The position numbers and the translations under genes were made by a program. From positions 9,548,318 through 9,612,317 of the forward strand of contig NC_133301.1 of assembly GCF_005239225.2 (NCBI RefSeq): a stretch of DNA of 64,000 nucleotides, read 5' to 3'. Below the pieces are notes generated by a model. The model was not told the origin of the DNA, made no database searches, and saw only the letters and a list, made by a program, of their open reading frames with translations. How positions within the stretch are numbered: the first letter of the stretch is position 1; each line of letters starts with the position of its first letter. Of this stretch, positions 45,195 through 56,039 are shown in pieces. This DNA comes from Populus alba (taxonomy: Eukaryota; Streptophyta; Magnoliopsida; Malpighiales; Salicaceae).

Positions 45195-46465
45195 TTTGTA
45201 TCTCTTGTAACAAATAGATATTAAGCTCTTTCTCTTCTCTCTTGTAACGACTTTGGTTATATATAGAGCAGAACATACATGTCACTGGTGTGTCTCTTCA
45301 GAGTTCTTCCATGTTGCAGGGTACTTGACTTTCGAATTCTTAGCACTAAATAGTTTGACAACAACTAATCGCGTGCGTTTTTGATAAATATAGTATGTAC
45401 CAGTCGTGGACCTGAGCTATGATGTGGGGTTGGATTCCTTTTCTTTCATATAAAACATAATGTTCTAAAGCATAGAAAAAATGAATGATAGACCAGTTAT
45501 AGACTAGACTATAAATAGATTTGTTTTATTTTAATTAAATAATAAAAAAAATAAACAATGAGCTAGAATATATAGAACAAATTAAGAAAAAGTGATCATG
45601 ATAACTTGAAAAAAATATTATTTCAAAAGAGGATAAAAGATGTAAATCAATTCCCGACCCATTAAATATAAAATAAATTAAATATAAAATAAAGAAATTG
45701 GATAAAACAATAGTATAATTCTCAACTAATCAAAATGTTAAAATTTAAAAATGAAAAAAAGAAAAATCAATTATACAGAAAGATAAAAAATAATAATAAT
45801 TGAAGAAATGAGAATCAAAATTAAAATTAAAAATAAATGTTATTTTTGATTGAAGGGTAAAAGTGAAAAGAAAATTCAATTTAATAAAAGGACTCAAAAA
45901 ATAAAACTATCAAAAAAATGAGGACTAAATTGAAAAAACATAATATATAACAAATTGAGATTGAAGGATAAAATTAAAAACAACTCAAAATTTCACAAAA
46001 TGACCAAGAACAGAAATAAAATATCAAGAATAAATGATGAATTTGACATCTCAATAAATTAGAGGACAACTTTGAAATTTCGCATGGACAACATGATTTT
46101 CAAGAGAAGAAAAAAGTAAATTGGGATGAGAAAAAAAAGTCATTAACATCACACCGCTACCCCAATAATACCACGTGTCGTCCTTAAAAAAAGAGTATAC
46201 TGCAGTACTTCTAATGACACAACAAAAACTAGTGTTCGGTCGCTAAGAAATGCCACCCAAATGGAGCTAGCGCCACCTATCTGCTAGCACATGCATTACA
46301 CGGGCATGAAGCTATTAATATAACATACTCTTTTTGTTTTTCCGATCTCTAGGGTGTTTTCTAAAATGCTAGGGGAAAAAATAAAATAATGGTTGAAGTT
46401 AAAAAAAATAATTAACAAATAATGGCTTAACAATGTTACACAAAAATAGATTAAATATCGTAATT
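45195..46465. repeat. Downstream segment of gene D, A-rich repeat, LTR deleted
   Basis: It parallels the segments after A and C up to ATCGTAATTAC (matching 4488-4498), then jumps at 46465/46466 to ATATTCATCTCC, which in the A and C segments lies beyond the LTR. So L1/L2 and its flank (about 1.5 kb) are missing here. No gene is seen. Confidence 0.65.
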
Positions 46466-47003
46466 ACATATTCATCTCCAAAACTACATGTAGAGGTGAG
46501 TATTTTCAGTTTAATTTTTACTTAAAAAACCAACCAAATTAAATTTTTATTTATTTTTAATTTAAAAATAAAACCAAACCACCAGTTCAAAGCAACTTAT
46601 TTCGATTGGGTTAATTACGGAAAAAAAATTAAAAAAAACCAATAATCCAATTTTGTTTCATGTGAAGAGCAAGTTGATGCCAACAATAACAAAGTGAAAA
46701 AGATGAATGATAAATTGATTAGTCTAAATGGCAAGAATTCCAGCCATGTCCAAGTGCAAAATAATGATCCTAACCAACAAGATTTCCACCAACTCGTAAA
46801 AAAACCAAAATAGCCCGGAAAATACATGAAACCAAGTAGATAAAAGAAAAGCAGATCCCTTTATGCAAAAGCATGTGGAAAAAATGCACATCCCTTCTAT
46901 ACAAAAGAAATATTTTTATACATCGATAAAGTGTTCAGTGTTCACATGTCAAAAGTCAAGACAAATATAGTATGAAAAAGGAAAAGATTGAAATTTTAGA
47001 GTG

Positions 47004-47498
47004 ATGCTGGTGTTGAAAGTTTTGATGATAATTGTTTCCATGGGCTTCCTTTCTGGAGCAAGACTCCTGGTTAGTCGATGTCCTGTTGCCGCATCACAAA
47101 GAAACGACGAAGGCAACTTACCCATCCATGTTGCATGCCAGAAGGGCCATCTTGAAGTAGTACGCGAACTACTTACTTATTGGTTCGATCCAATGGATTT
47201 TCTCAACGAAAAAGGACAGAATATTCTTCACGTTGCAGCGGGGAGTGGACAGATGAAAATAGTGGATGAAATATTGAGAAATCGAGATCTGGAAGCTCTA
47301 ATAAATGAGAAGGATTACGATGGAAATACACCTTTGCACTCGGCTGCAATGTATTGCCGTTCTGAGATAGTGCGGGCACTAGTGAGTGACAAGCGGGTGG
47401 ATAAAAGGATTGTTAATAATGAAAAGTTGAAACCATCTGGTGTTGTTGCGAAATTATTGCGAGGCGGACGCTTTGAAGCACCAAAGTCAGATGGAATG
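47004..47498 (+). pseudogene. Ankyrin exon 2 fragment, copy F, with the C2-type replaced start
   Basis: The ATG at 47004 opens the same M-L-V-L-K-V-L-M-I-I-V-S start as C2 and continues through about four ankyrin repeats to S-D-G-M at 47498. The exon donor GT follows, but instead of exon 3 the sequence turns into TSC10-like gene sequence at about 47501. No linker or PGG exon exists, so any protein would lack the membrane domain; read through, it ends at 47612. Confidence 0.75.
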
Positions 47499-47650
47499 GT
47501 ATTAAGTTGTGAAGGACACTGTGCCTATGAATGTGTGGTCTTTATTACATGTTGTGATTGTTATATACGCATCTACATCAAATGTTGGAGGGCTCTGTTC
47601 TGCTGTAACTGAATTGCTCTCAGGAACTAAAAGGTGGACATTCATTGCAG

Positions 47651-47923
47651 AAAACAAAAGAAAACCACAGTTTACATGTATTATAGCGGCCTCCTCTGGC
47701 GCAATGAAAGCCGACGGAGTTGCAAAGAAAGCTTTAGACGGTGTTAAATCTGGTAGTTTCATAATCCCTTGCAACTTTGAGGGAATCTTACTGTCCATTG
47801 CGACCGCTGGTTAATCCCCTCAGAGATCGTGCCTGATGGCATTTGTTGAGCTGGTTGCTGCTTTGTGCTTCCAATGGAATTGGTATGGAAGTACTGAGAA
47901 GTGGCGTGAGCAAAAAAAAACAG
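47651..47923 (+). pseudogene. TSC10-like (3-ketodihydrosphingosine reductase) C-terminal fragment
   Basis: TSC10 reduces 3-ketosphinganine in sphingolipid synthesis at the ER. After an acceptor TCATTGCAG at 47650, the frame reads I-I-A-A-S-S-G-A-M-K, then V-A-K-K-A-L-D-G-V-K-S-G and L-L-S-I-A-T-A-G. It continues S-P-Q-R-S and F-Q-W-N-W-Y, the order of the C-terminal part of plant TSC10. A TAA at 47812-47814 interrupts it between A-G and S-P-Q, and a few residues are missing before F-Q-W. The catalytic N-terminal Rossmann part is absent. It is a pseudogene fragment joined to copy F. Confidence 0.75.
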
Positions 47924-48268
47924 TAAGATTCAAATCCCCTCCTTAATTTCTGTAATTTATTCTTCTGTATTGAGAAAAGCATCTGAGACTGGTATGTGGA
48001 TGTGGTAAACAGGTGGTGTGACGTTGAGGGATAAGCCATGCATCACTTCTTACCGAGTAAAAAATATAAGAGGGGAAGTTCCTGGTAATACAATGAAGTA
48101 TTAAGTCACCAATCTGACCTATTCTTTTTTATGCCTCTATTCCGATATACTCATTGTTCAAATTAATGTTCTGGATAAGAGCAGTTTTTAGATTTTTTTG
48201 AATTTTGTACACTTCCATGACCTATTCTTTTTTTTGTCCCAGGAACCTAGAAGCTATTGGTACTTGAA
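47924..48268. other. Probably remaining intron/3' sequence of the TSC10-like fragment
   Basis: A splice-donor-like CAG|TAAG context lies near 47921. No further coding match is recognised. Confidence 0.3.
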
Positions 48269-48715
48269 TCAGGCAGACAATTTCCTGATGTGACCTGCAA
48301 CGTATGTTGAGGGCTCCTTGAGTTGCTGAAATGTGAGTTTTGGGCTGCACAGGATTTTCAGTCTCTGTATTTCAGGACTCGGTTTAATTTTGGACCGTGC
48401 TATTTTGTTCCCATTCATTACAGATCCATCAAGATGGAAATATTGGGCTGTGGCTGATGAACGACTTGTATCTCCATGCAATGGTAGACTAATATGATCA
48501 TATATTTCTTCATTGCTCAACAGGAACATAGGCATTGGTATTCCTTCTCCTAATTCCCTCTGATGACATTCCTCCTGGTGTAGATCATTACACGACATCA
48601 GAAATACAAGGTTGTCATGTACGAGGGAAGTTCTTGAAGAAAACCAGGCTTTAAATAATAAGATTGTGGTGCTAGTTTTTTTTATTATTATTATTATTCT
48701 CTTATTTGTAATCAT
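48269..48715 (-). other. Unrecognised open frame, possible gene fragment
   Basis: A 148-codon minus-strand frame has a protein-like composition (for example F-L-L-S-N-E-E-I-Y-D-H-I and S-P-K-L-T-F-Q-Q-L-K-E), unlike the low-complexity frames elsewhere. I do not recognise the family. The first residues, a run of isoleucines and lysines, come from an A/T-rich repeat and are unlikely to be real. It could be a last exon of a minus-strand gene or its remnant. Confidence 0.3.
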
Positions 48716-49741
48716 TTTCTTTCAAATTTTTCTACTCAACCATGATGAAGCCTAATTTTACTTTCTTGTTTATGAATATTGTTTTTTTGGAGTGGACCAG
48801 GTCCAAAATCTAATCTATGAAATTACACATTGCACGATCAAGGCAGTTTTCGTTGTCGTTTGTTCCATTTATTCAACTGAAAGGAACCACCAAGAAAAAT
48901 CAAAGCCTTGTTTGTTTTGAGGAATTTATTTTTATGGAAACTATTTTCTCCACTTTTCTATATTTGATAAGCATAAGAAAAATTAGTTAAAGAAAACTCA
49001 ATTCCAATTAATGGAAAAAATAAAGCTTTATGGTAGGAAAGTGTTTTCCTTTCTTTATTCTAAGAAAAACACTCTACTTTTTTTTATTGACAAAAAGTGT
49101 TCCCGGTTCCAAAATACAAATCCTTAAACTCTTTTTCTCTCCCAAATAATTTACACAGATCAATTGCAAGCATCTCTTATCTTCCAAGTAATTTTTTTTT
49201 TCTCAAATGTCTTTATTTATCTTATGTTTTCATCCTTTTTATTTTTAATTTGTAGTTATAATAATGGCATAAATCTTGTGCTGCGTTTTTTTCCTTATTT
49301 ATCGTGTTAATTTGACTGCAACCAATGCTCCCATGCTCTGTGTAAACCGAAACCTATGAGAAGGCAACCCATTCAACCACAACAAACCCAAACCCCTAGG
49401 AAAAATCAACCACAGCAAACCCAAAATTTTTCCCTGAAACCAAACACAAACTCATACACAAACACGGCAAACTCCATTATTTTGCCATTGTTGCTATCAC
49501 AGCAAAGAATCACCACTTTTGCTATCACAGCAAAGAATCACCATTCTTTTCTTAAGTCAAAGGCGCCCTTCGACCCCGTTTCCTTCCTTGCCGATCAACC
49601 TCTTCACTAGGCAACCCATAAATAGAAAACCAAAACCCCTGTATTTTTCCCATAAACCAAACACTGCAAACCCATACACAACAAACCCATACCCATTTTT
49701 CCCATGCTATGCTTTTTTCACAGAAATTAGGTTTGTTGTGT

Positions 49742-49793
49742 TTTTTTTCACAGAAACCAAACAAATTGTTTTGTTTGGTTTCTGTGAAAAAAA
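49742..49793. repeat. Perfect 24-bp-arm hairpin
   Basis: 49742-49765 and 49770-49793 are exact reverse complements around TTGT (core CACAGAAACCAAACAAA). It lies in the 5' region of the PIF/Harbinger element among imperfect repeats of AAACCCATAC and of CAGCAAAGAATCACCA (49500 and 49530). Confidence 0.9.
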
Positions 49794-50896
49794 CTCAGCA
49801 AACCCATGCTCTATTTCTCCTTTTCTTTAATCGAAAACAGATGCTTTCAATTCCCCTCCATCTCTTCATCTTCCTCTCATTTTCTTCAATTGCTTCTCTT
49901 CCGGTAGACTCCAAACCCATCCAATGTGATTTTCCATCTATGTTGTTGAGTTGCTGATATGCATTTCCTGTGTTTTGTGTGTTTCCTATGCTTTCTAGGC
50001 ATGATGTGTGTGCGTTGATGATGATACACAATGATATGTGCGTTGATGATGAAAGGGGAATTAGTTTCGGTAGAAATCTTGACTGTGAAAAGGAATACCT
50101 GTTGATGTTGATGATGTTGCATAGTAGGAATAGGTTTGGGTAAAAATAGACAATAGTTTCTTATTAGTGGTTAATTCGGGTATTAACTGAAACAAGGCAT
50201 TAGTGAACGGTTGATGATGCTGCAAAGTAATTGTTCAAGAATTGATTTGGGTAGAAATATTAGACAGTGAAATATTATGTGCATTGATGATGATGATTAT
50301 ACACAGTTATAAAAAACTGAAATGGTTTGGGTAGAAAACTTGAGTCCGTTAATATTTTTATACAAAATTCATTAATAAATTATTGTATTTTTTGTTAAGG
50401 GATGCATAATTCATTATATAATTATTTCCTTTAAGGCATTGTTTGTGTTGGGAATCAGCTTCTTTGCGCATAATTTTAAGCATAATTTATTGTATTGATT
50501 ATGTAAGTATCTTATATGCTTTTTTAATGTTTATTTCCCTAAATTTTTAGGTTTTGTTAGCAGAAAACTTCACTTTTTTGTTATGGATGTCGATACACGA
50601 CGTCGGGCGACGGCTCCGCTCTTTTTGTTTTTTATTTTACAAAAAGATTGTTTTATTGGGGGAAATAGATTTTATTGGAGTCGCCATCTAGTAATTTGAG
50701 GGAACTAGAAATCCCAAATTAGACACTGGTTCCAGAGATTTGGGTACTGGGTTAGTTATGATTAAGGGAAGGTAGACACCACCCTTAAAACATCCTTTCA
50801 AAAGAAAGGTTACCCTTACTTGTGTGTTTTCTATTTGATTTAAATGCTATTATATTTTGAGCTTATTTGCAATTTTGTTTTATTTTAAAAAAATTA

Positions 50897-51345
50897 ACGT
50901 CAGTCCCTAAAAATAGGAGACACGTTTAAAAATGACATCAGTCCCTAAAAATAGAAGACTTGTCTAAAATATCGACGTTTAACCCTAAAAAGGAGATTTA
51001 CGTCCGAGATACCAAAAAACACAATTATGGACATAATCCATATTTGTTTGGTATTTGAATTTTTTTTTTTTTTTTTTTGACATCGGTCCTTTTCTATAAA
51101 AAGAGACGTGTCGACAAACATCGTTCGTAAGAGATGCGTAAAAAAACAAATGACATCAGTTCCTAAAAATAGGAAACTTGTCTAAAATATTGACGTTTAA
51201 CCCTAAAAAGGAGAATTACGTCAGGGTTATCAAAAGGAAATAATGGACATAATCCATATTTGGTATAAAAAACTTTTGACATCGGTCATTTTCTGAAAAA
51301 AAAGAGACGTGTCGACGAACAGTATTTGTTTATAAAATAAAAATT
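50897..51345. repeat. Tandem repeats in the U5 side of the solo LTR
   Basis: GACATCAGTCCCTAAAAATA, TTTAACCCTAAAAAGGAGA, GGACATAATCCATATTTG and GAGACGTGTCGAC each recur, offset about 190-220 bases (for example 50934 and 51152). Confidence 0.75.
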
Positions 51346-51789
51346 ATTTTTGTATCGTTGAAAAATGGGTATAACCATATTTGAGATTTTTATATCGTTG
51401 AAAAATTGCTCCAGAATAGAAAAAAAATAAAAAAAATCGTGAGCATCCTTATAATACTGCTCATAATTACTATCGATGCAAATAACCTGGGTGACTTCCA
51501 AAATATTTCAAAATTCAGGAGATCTATATCTGCGCAGTCAGCATCTTTTTTTTTAAATAAATAATTTTGTTCGCAACACAAGATAATGGTTCATTACAGT
51601 TTGACAACACAACAAATATAATAGACACCAGAACAGACGCTCAACTGTGACATTTTTTTTGTTGAATCGGAGAGAATAACCCGATGATGGCAGTGGCAGG
51701 CCCTCATGAAACCGTGATCACGCTCTCAGGTATATTATATCAACTATAGGAGTAAAACAGGATGGAAGCAACTACACACATAAATATAT

Positions 51790-51853
51790 AATTCACGTCC
51801 AGCATGAACAGTAGGACGTGAATTATATTTCACGCCTACTGTTCATGCAGTAG
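51790..51853. repeat. Nested inverted repeats after the solo-LTR splice donor
   Basis: AATTCACGTCC ... GGACGTGAATT and GCATGAACAGTAGG ... CCTACTGTTCATGC form overlapping hairpins. The position, just past the leader donor, matches that of the palindromes in the long LTR at 25938-26034. Confidence 0.75.
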
Positions 51854-52360
51854 GAAAGGAAGAAAACAAAGAAGAAGAAAGAAAGGAGGCTCACCTGGCT
51901 AAAGGGGTCGTGGCTGCTGTGATGAGGTGGTTCGGCTGGTGGTTACAGCGGTGGAATTGGAGGAGAAGATGTTGACGGCAGAGGAAGAAAGAAGAAGAAG
52001 AAAATACGTGCAGGAGGGGCTGTAGCGAGGAGAGAGAAACCGACGGTGGCTCTTGGTGGTCGGCTGGTGGTTGCGTTGGCTGCCTGTGGTGTAGATGATG
52101 GTGGGAAGACCGGAGATGAGGGTGGTGGTGGCTGAAGGCCACGGTGGAGAGAAAGAAAGAAGAAATGTGCAGAAACCGGAAGAAAAACTGGTTTTTTGGC
52201 TGATTTTGGACCCGATCTTTTTTTTTTCAGGCCATGAAATCCACCTCTATTTATAGGCGGTGGAAGAGGGAAATCTTGTCTACATTGAAAAAAAATTTCA
52301 GCCTTTGATTCAGTTGGGAAGGATCCCAACCATTGGCTCAAAGTAGGTATCATGAGTTGA

Positions 52361-52782
52361 AAATCTGCAGACAAAAACTGATTGAGTAGGCCTCTTTAGG
52401 CTGTCACCAGTCCTAATATATTGTCATTTAGCCCAACCTGATCACATGGGGTTGTAGAAAAACTGCAGAGGATCAGTTTCATATAAGATTTGTTAAATTC
52501 GGTGGACGTTAGGTACATTAAATGCAGCTGCAAAGTAGTCAACCAGACCAGCTTTTTAAGAGAAAAAAATAAAATCTGCAGACAAAAACTGATTGAGTAG
52601 GCCTCTTTAGGCTGTCACCTGTGCTAATATATTGTCATTTAGCCCAACTTGATCACATGGGGTTGTAGAAAAACTGCAGAGGATCATTTTCGTATAAGAT
52701 TTGTTAAATTTAGTGGACGTTAGGTACATTAAATGCAGTTGCAAAGTAGTCAACCAGACCAGCTTTTTCAGAAAAAATAAAG
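52361..52782. repeat. 211-bp tandem duplication in U3 of the solo LTR
   Basis: AAATCTGCAGACAAAAACTG begins at 52361 and again at 52572. The two units, about 200 bases each, differ at only a few positions. The duplication lies upstream of the TATA box in LTR orientation. Confidence 0.88.
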
Positions 52783-53431
52783 AAGATAATGAACAGTGAT
52801 TTTTGATCAAAGTCCATTTCAGTCCTTTCTCTTTCAATTGAGCCCTAATTGACCCTAAACCTTTTTATTTAATGCAATTAGCCCCCTAATTAACCTGGTA
52901 AAAATTAAATTTGGTCTTTTAAAATTCGGATTTTCTCAATTAAGCCCAAATTAAACTCCCAAACTTAATTTTTCACCAATTAAGCCCCAAATAAAATTAA
53001 TTTGACCCATTTAAAGTATAATTAAGTCCTTGCAGTTAATCAAATCCTTCAATTGGACCCAAATTAATTCTTAAACATAATTAAAATTTAATTCGGCCCA
53101 TAATTAAATCAAATTGGCCCATTAAAAAATTTAATTATGTCATTGAACTTAATTTTTATGCAAATTCATCCAATAATCATTTAATTTGACCTTGAATTTG
53201 CATTTTTTCTTCATTTCTTAGGCACAATAAGGTACAATTAGGCCTTAAACTTCCTTCAAAAATTGCAGCTTGATTCTCCGATTTCCTTTCTCCACATTGA
53301 CAACCTTTATTTTATATTTTATTTTTTATTTTTTGAAAAAGAAATTGATTTTTTTTGGATTTTTATAAATAATAATAGAAATAAAATAACATTCAAGAAA
53401 ATCTTGGTGAGTCCAAAATTGGGTTACAACA

Positions 53432-54738
53432 ATGGATAGTAAAATTATTCATGTAACATGTATGAGAGCAGTTGTAATTGTGATAGCTACAGGGGTAGCT
53501 ATTATTGAACAAGAAAGAAAAAGAAATTATATACTAAGAGAACCACATATAAATGCAATTGCTCAACGAGAATTCTATATGGATAGCATTTTGAATTGAG
53601 GTGATAGACATTACATTGAACAAATTCGTATGAAACTAGTTGTCTTATATAAAATATGTGATGTTCTCACAAGTCATGATCTATTACAATCAACTCAAAA
53701 TGTGTCTATTAGAGAGCAAGTAATTGTGTTCTTATAAATTGTAGGTCAAAACCAAAGATTTTGTTTTATTAGTGGTATATACTATAGGTATGTTGAAACT
53801 ATCCATCGTTACATTAGAATTGTTTTAAAAGCAGTTCTTAAGTTATACAAACACCTAATTAAAGACCCAGGCAATACAGTTCCCGCATAGATAATGAATA
53901 ATTAAATATTATATCCTTAATTTAAGGTATGAGAACAATACCAATATGTTTATACATTAATTAATTACATCTAGAGGAAAATGTTATAAATTATTTTTTC
54001 ATGTTTATATAGGATTGTGTGAGAGCAATTGATGGTACCCATGTTCCTGCAAATGTTCCTGTTGAGATTTAAGGAAAGTTTTGAGGTCGAAAAGAAGGAA
54101 CAACACAAAATGTTTTAGAAGCTAAAACTTTTTATTTGAAGTTTATATATGTTTTAGCTGGCTGGGAAGGAAGTGCACATGATTCACGGGTTTTAGGTGA
54201 TGCATTATCAAAACCTAGTGGTTTAAAAATTCCAGAAGGTATATACTAAAGTATTTATTATATGCAATAAACATATAAAATGTTTAATTAGCTAAAGATA
54301 GTAATAGGTTCTTTTTTTTTTTCTAATTTGTAGGGAAATATTTTCTTGATAATGCTGGTTACGGTATTCGAAAAGGAATCATTTCTCCTTTCCATGGAGT
54401 TCAATATCAATTGAACGAGTTTACAGAACATTCGCCAGAAAATAAAAAAGGAGTTATTTAATCTTCGACACTCTTCTTTGAGAACTGCTACTGAGTGAGG
54501 GTTTAGTATTTTGAATAGTCATTTTAGATCAATTGATGAAAAATCTTTTTGGTCTTATGAAACACAAGTAGATGTTGTGCTTGCATGTTGTATTATTCAT
54601 AATCACATTATGGAAGTTGATCTAAATGACTTTTTTATGGAAGAAATATGTTCGGAAAGTGAACCAATTAGACGAACAATCAACTTAAGTCAACGGCAGG
54701 AAAGGGAAGAAAATATGGAGTGGATAACAAAAAGATAA
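53432..54738 (+). pseudogene. PIF/Harbinger transposase (DDE_Tnp_4 type), broken
   Basis: The original start codon is the ATG of the target duplication: bases 50583-50587, or equally 53432-53436, precede TAGTAAAATTATTC. Exons 53432-53926, 54013-54238 and 54334-54738 have GT-AG borders. Signature segments are I-E-Q-I-R-M-K, A-I-D-G-T-H (first catalytic D), G-S-A-H-D-S-R-V-L (second D), N-A-G-Y-G-I-R and C-I-I-H-N-H-I. Multiple stops and frame breaks (after S-I-L-N, near 53735, near 54445, and TGA 54496-54498 just after the presumed catalytic E) show it is dead. Confidence 0.85.
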
Positions 54739-55009
54739 ATGATTACATCAATCATGTGGAATGATTATAACACTCAAAGAAACTAGTAATTGAGTGTTAA
54801 TTATATGTGTTTGTTTTTATTATGTCTTGCTTGAGTTTGTATTATCTTTGTTATGTATTTGGATTGTTTGTTGACTTTATTATAATTTCTTATGTATTTT
54901 ATATATTCTCTTTTAAATATTAATTGTTGTTTTTATATTTAATTTATTAAATCTAAATATTATATGATATATTTTGTATAAATTTGTAACTTTTTTTTTT
55001 TTTGTAGAA

Positions 55010-55981
55010 ATGAGTACCACACAGAATGAAAAATATAAGGGCAATCACTTTACATGGTCTAAGCTATGTCTTACATGCTACTTGAGATATATGCTACTTG
55101 AGATATTAGCTGAGGATGCACTTAAATGAAACAAACCTTCTTCCACCTTTAGAGCAGAATCTTTTGTTAAGGTGGCTACAGAAATTAGTTAAAAGTTCAA
55201 TGTTCAATACGAGCCTAAGCATGTTGACAATCATCTCAAAACTTTGAAAAAAAAAAATGGAATAATAACCAAGCTTAAAAATAAAAGTGGCTTTGGTTGG
55301 GATGATTGTTTGAAGATGATTACAGTTTCAAAAGATGTTTATGATAAAGAAGTGAAGGTATGATAAATATTATACTCTTCGTAATTTTTATATTTACTTT
55401 TGTTTCCAAAATGTTATACAAGGAAATAAAAAAATTCATATTCTAAACTTTATGAACATGCATATCCCAATCATGACAAGTATCTCAACAAAAAATTTGA
55501 TATATACAAGGCAATGACAATTATTGTTGGAAAAGATATGGCAACCGGAAATTATGTCATATCATATACTAATGTTAACTTGGAAGAGAACACTGAAGAG
55601 CAATCAATTTCAATTGAAAATGAAGGGGAATATGAAGAAACTTCAAAAGAAAAAGAGACATCTTCCTCTAGTGCACAAAAGAGGCAATATAGGAAGAGAA
55701 ATCGCATGTATGAAGATGATAGTGTTGAAAAATTGTCTAAAAAGATTGGAGATTTAGCATTTGCAATCTAAAACCTCAACAAAAATCAACTTGATGTTAA
55801 TGAGCTATATACAGAAGTGATAAAAATTGAAGGCTTTAATGAGATCACTCTTGGGGATGCATTTGATCACTTGGTTCAGCATGAAATGTTGGCAAAAACA
55901 TTTATGGTAAAAAATGCTAATTTGAGAAAAATTTGGGTTCAGAATTTTGTGAACCAACGCAACTACATGCTTGATTGCTAA
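55010..55981 (+). pseudogene. Myb/SANT-like protein of the PIF/Harbinger element, broken
   Basis: The ATG at 55010 begins a reading with H-F-T-W-S-K, K-N-K-S-G-F-G-W-D-D and an acidic and serine-rich region (55514-55771). A conserved-looking C-terminal part follows to TAA at 55979-55981. This is the layout of the DNA-binding second protein of PIF/Harbinger elements. Stops near 55125 and 55185, a tandem 16-base repeat (ATGCTACTTGAGATAT, 55076-55107) and a stop at 55769 break it. An intron (donor AAG|GTATGA near 55357) is likely. Confidence 0.7.
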
Positions 55982-56039
55982 GATGATTTTACTATGATAA
56001 GAAAGTTTATGTTTGTTATTTGACAAGTATGTTTACTTG

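Larger units (their letters stand above)
50588..53431 (-). mobile_element. Solo LTR, 2844 bp, with 5-bp target duplication ATGGA
   Basis: The plus-strand sequence starts TGTCGATACACG and ends GGTTACAACA, and is flanked by ATGGA at 50583-50587 and 53432-53436. Read on the minus strand it starts TGTTGTAACCC, has repeated 'ggcccaattaa' phrases in U3, a TATA box (CCTATAAATAGAGG, 52257-52244), a leader and a donor (GCCAG|GTGAG near 51895). A palindromic stretch (51790-51850) follows the donor. No internal coding sequence remains, so it is a product of LTR-LTR recombination. The design matches the long LTR at 24587, but the sequence is a different subfamily. Confidence 0.88.

Noticed and set aside
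49356..50122. Several 70-100 codon frames
   Set aside because: Repetitive 5' region of the PIF/Harbinger element; no conserved segment.
50897..51345. Regularly spaced repeats resembling an array
   Set aside because: Units of about 190-220 bases inside an LTR U5, without short direct repeats and unique spacers; not a CRISPR array, and this is a plant genome.
51891..52374. Proline/serine/histidine-rich minus-strand frames of 83-143 codons
   Set aside because: They lie in the leader of the solo LTR between TATA box and donor; no recognisable domain.
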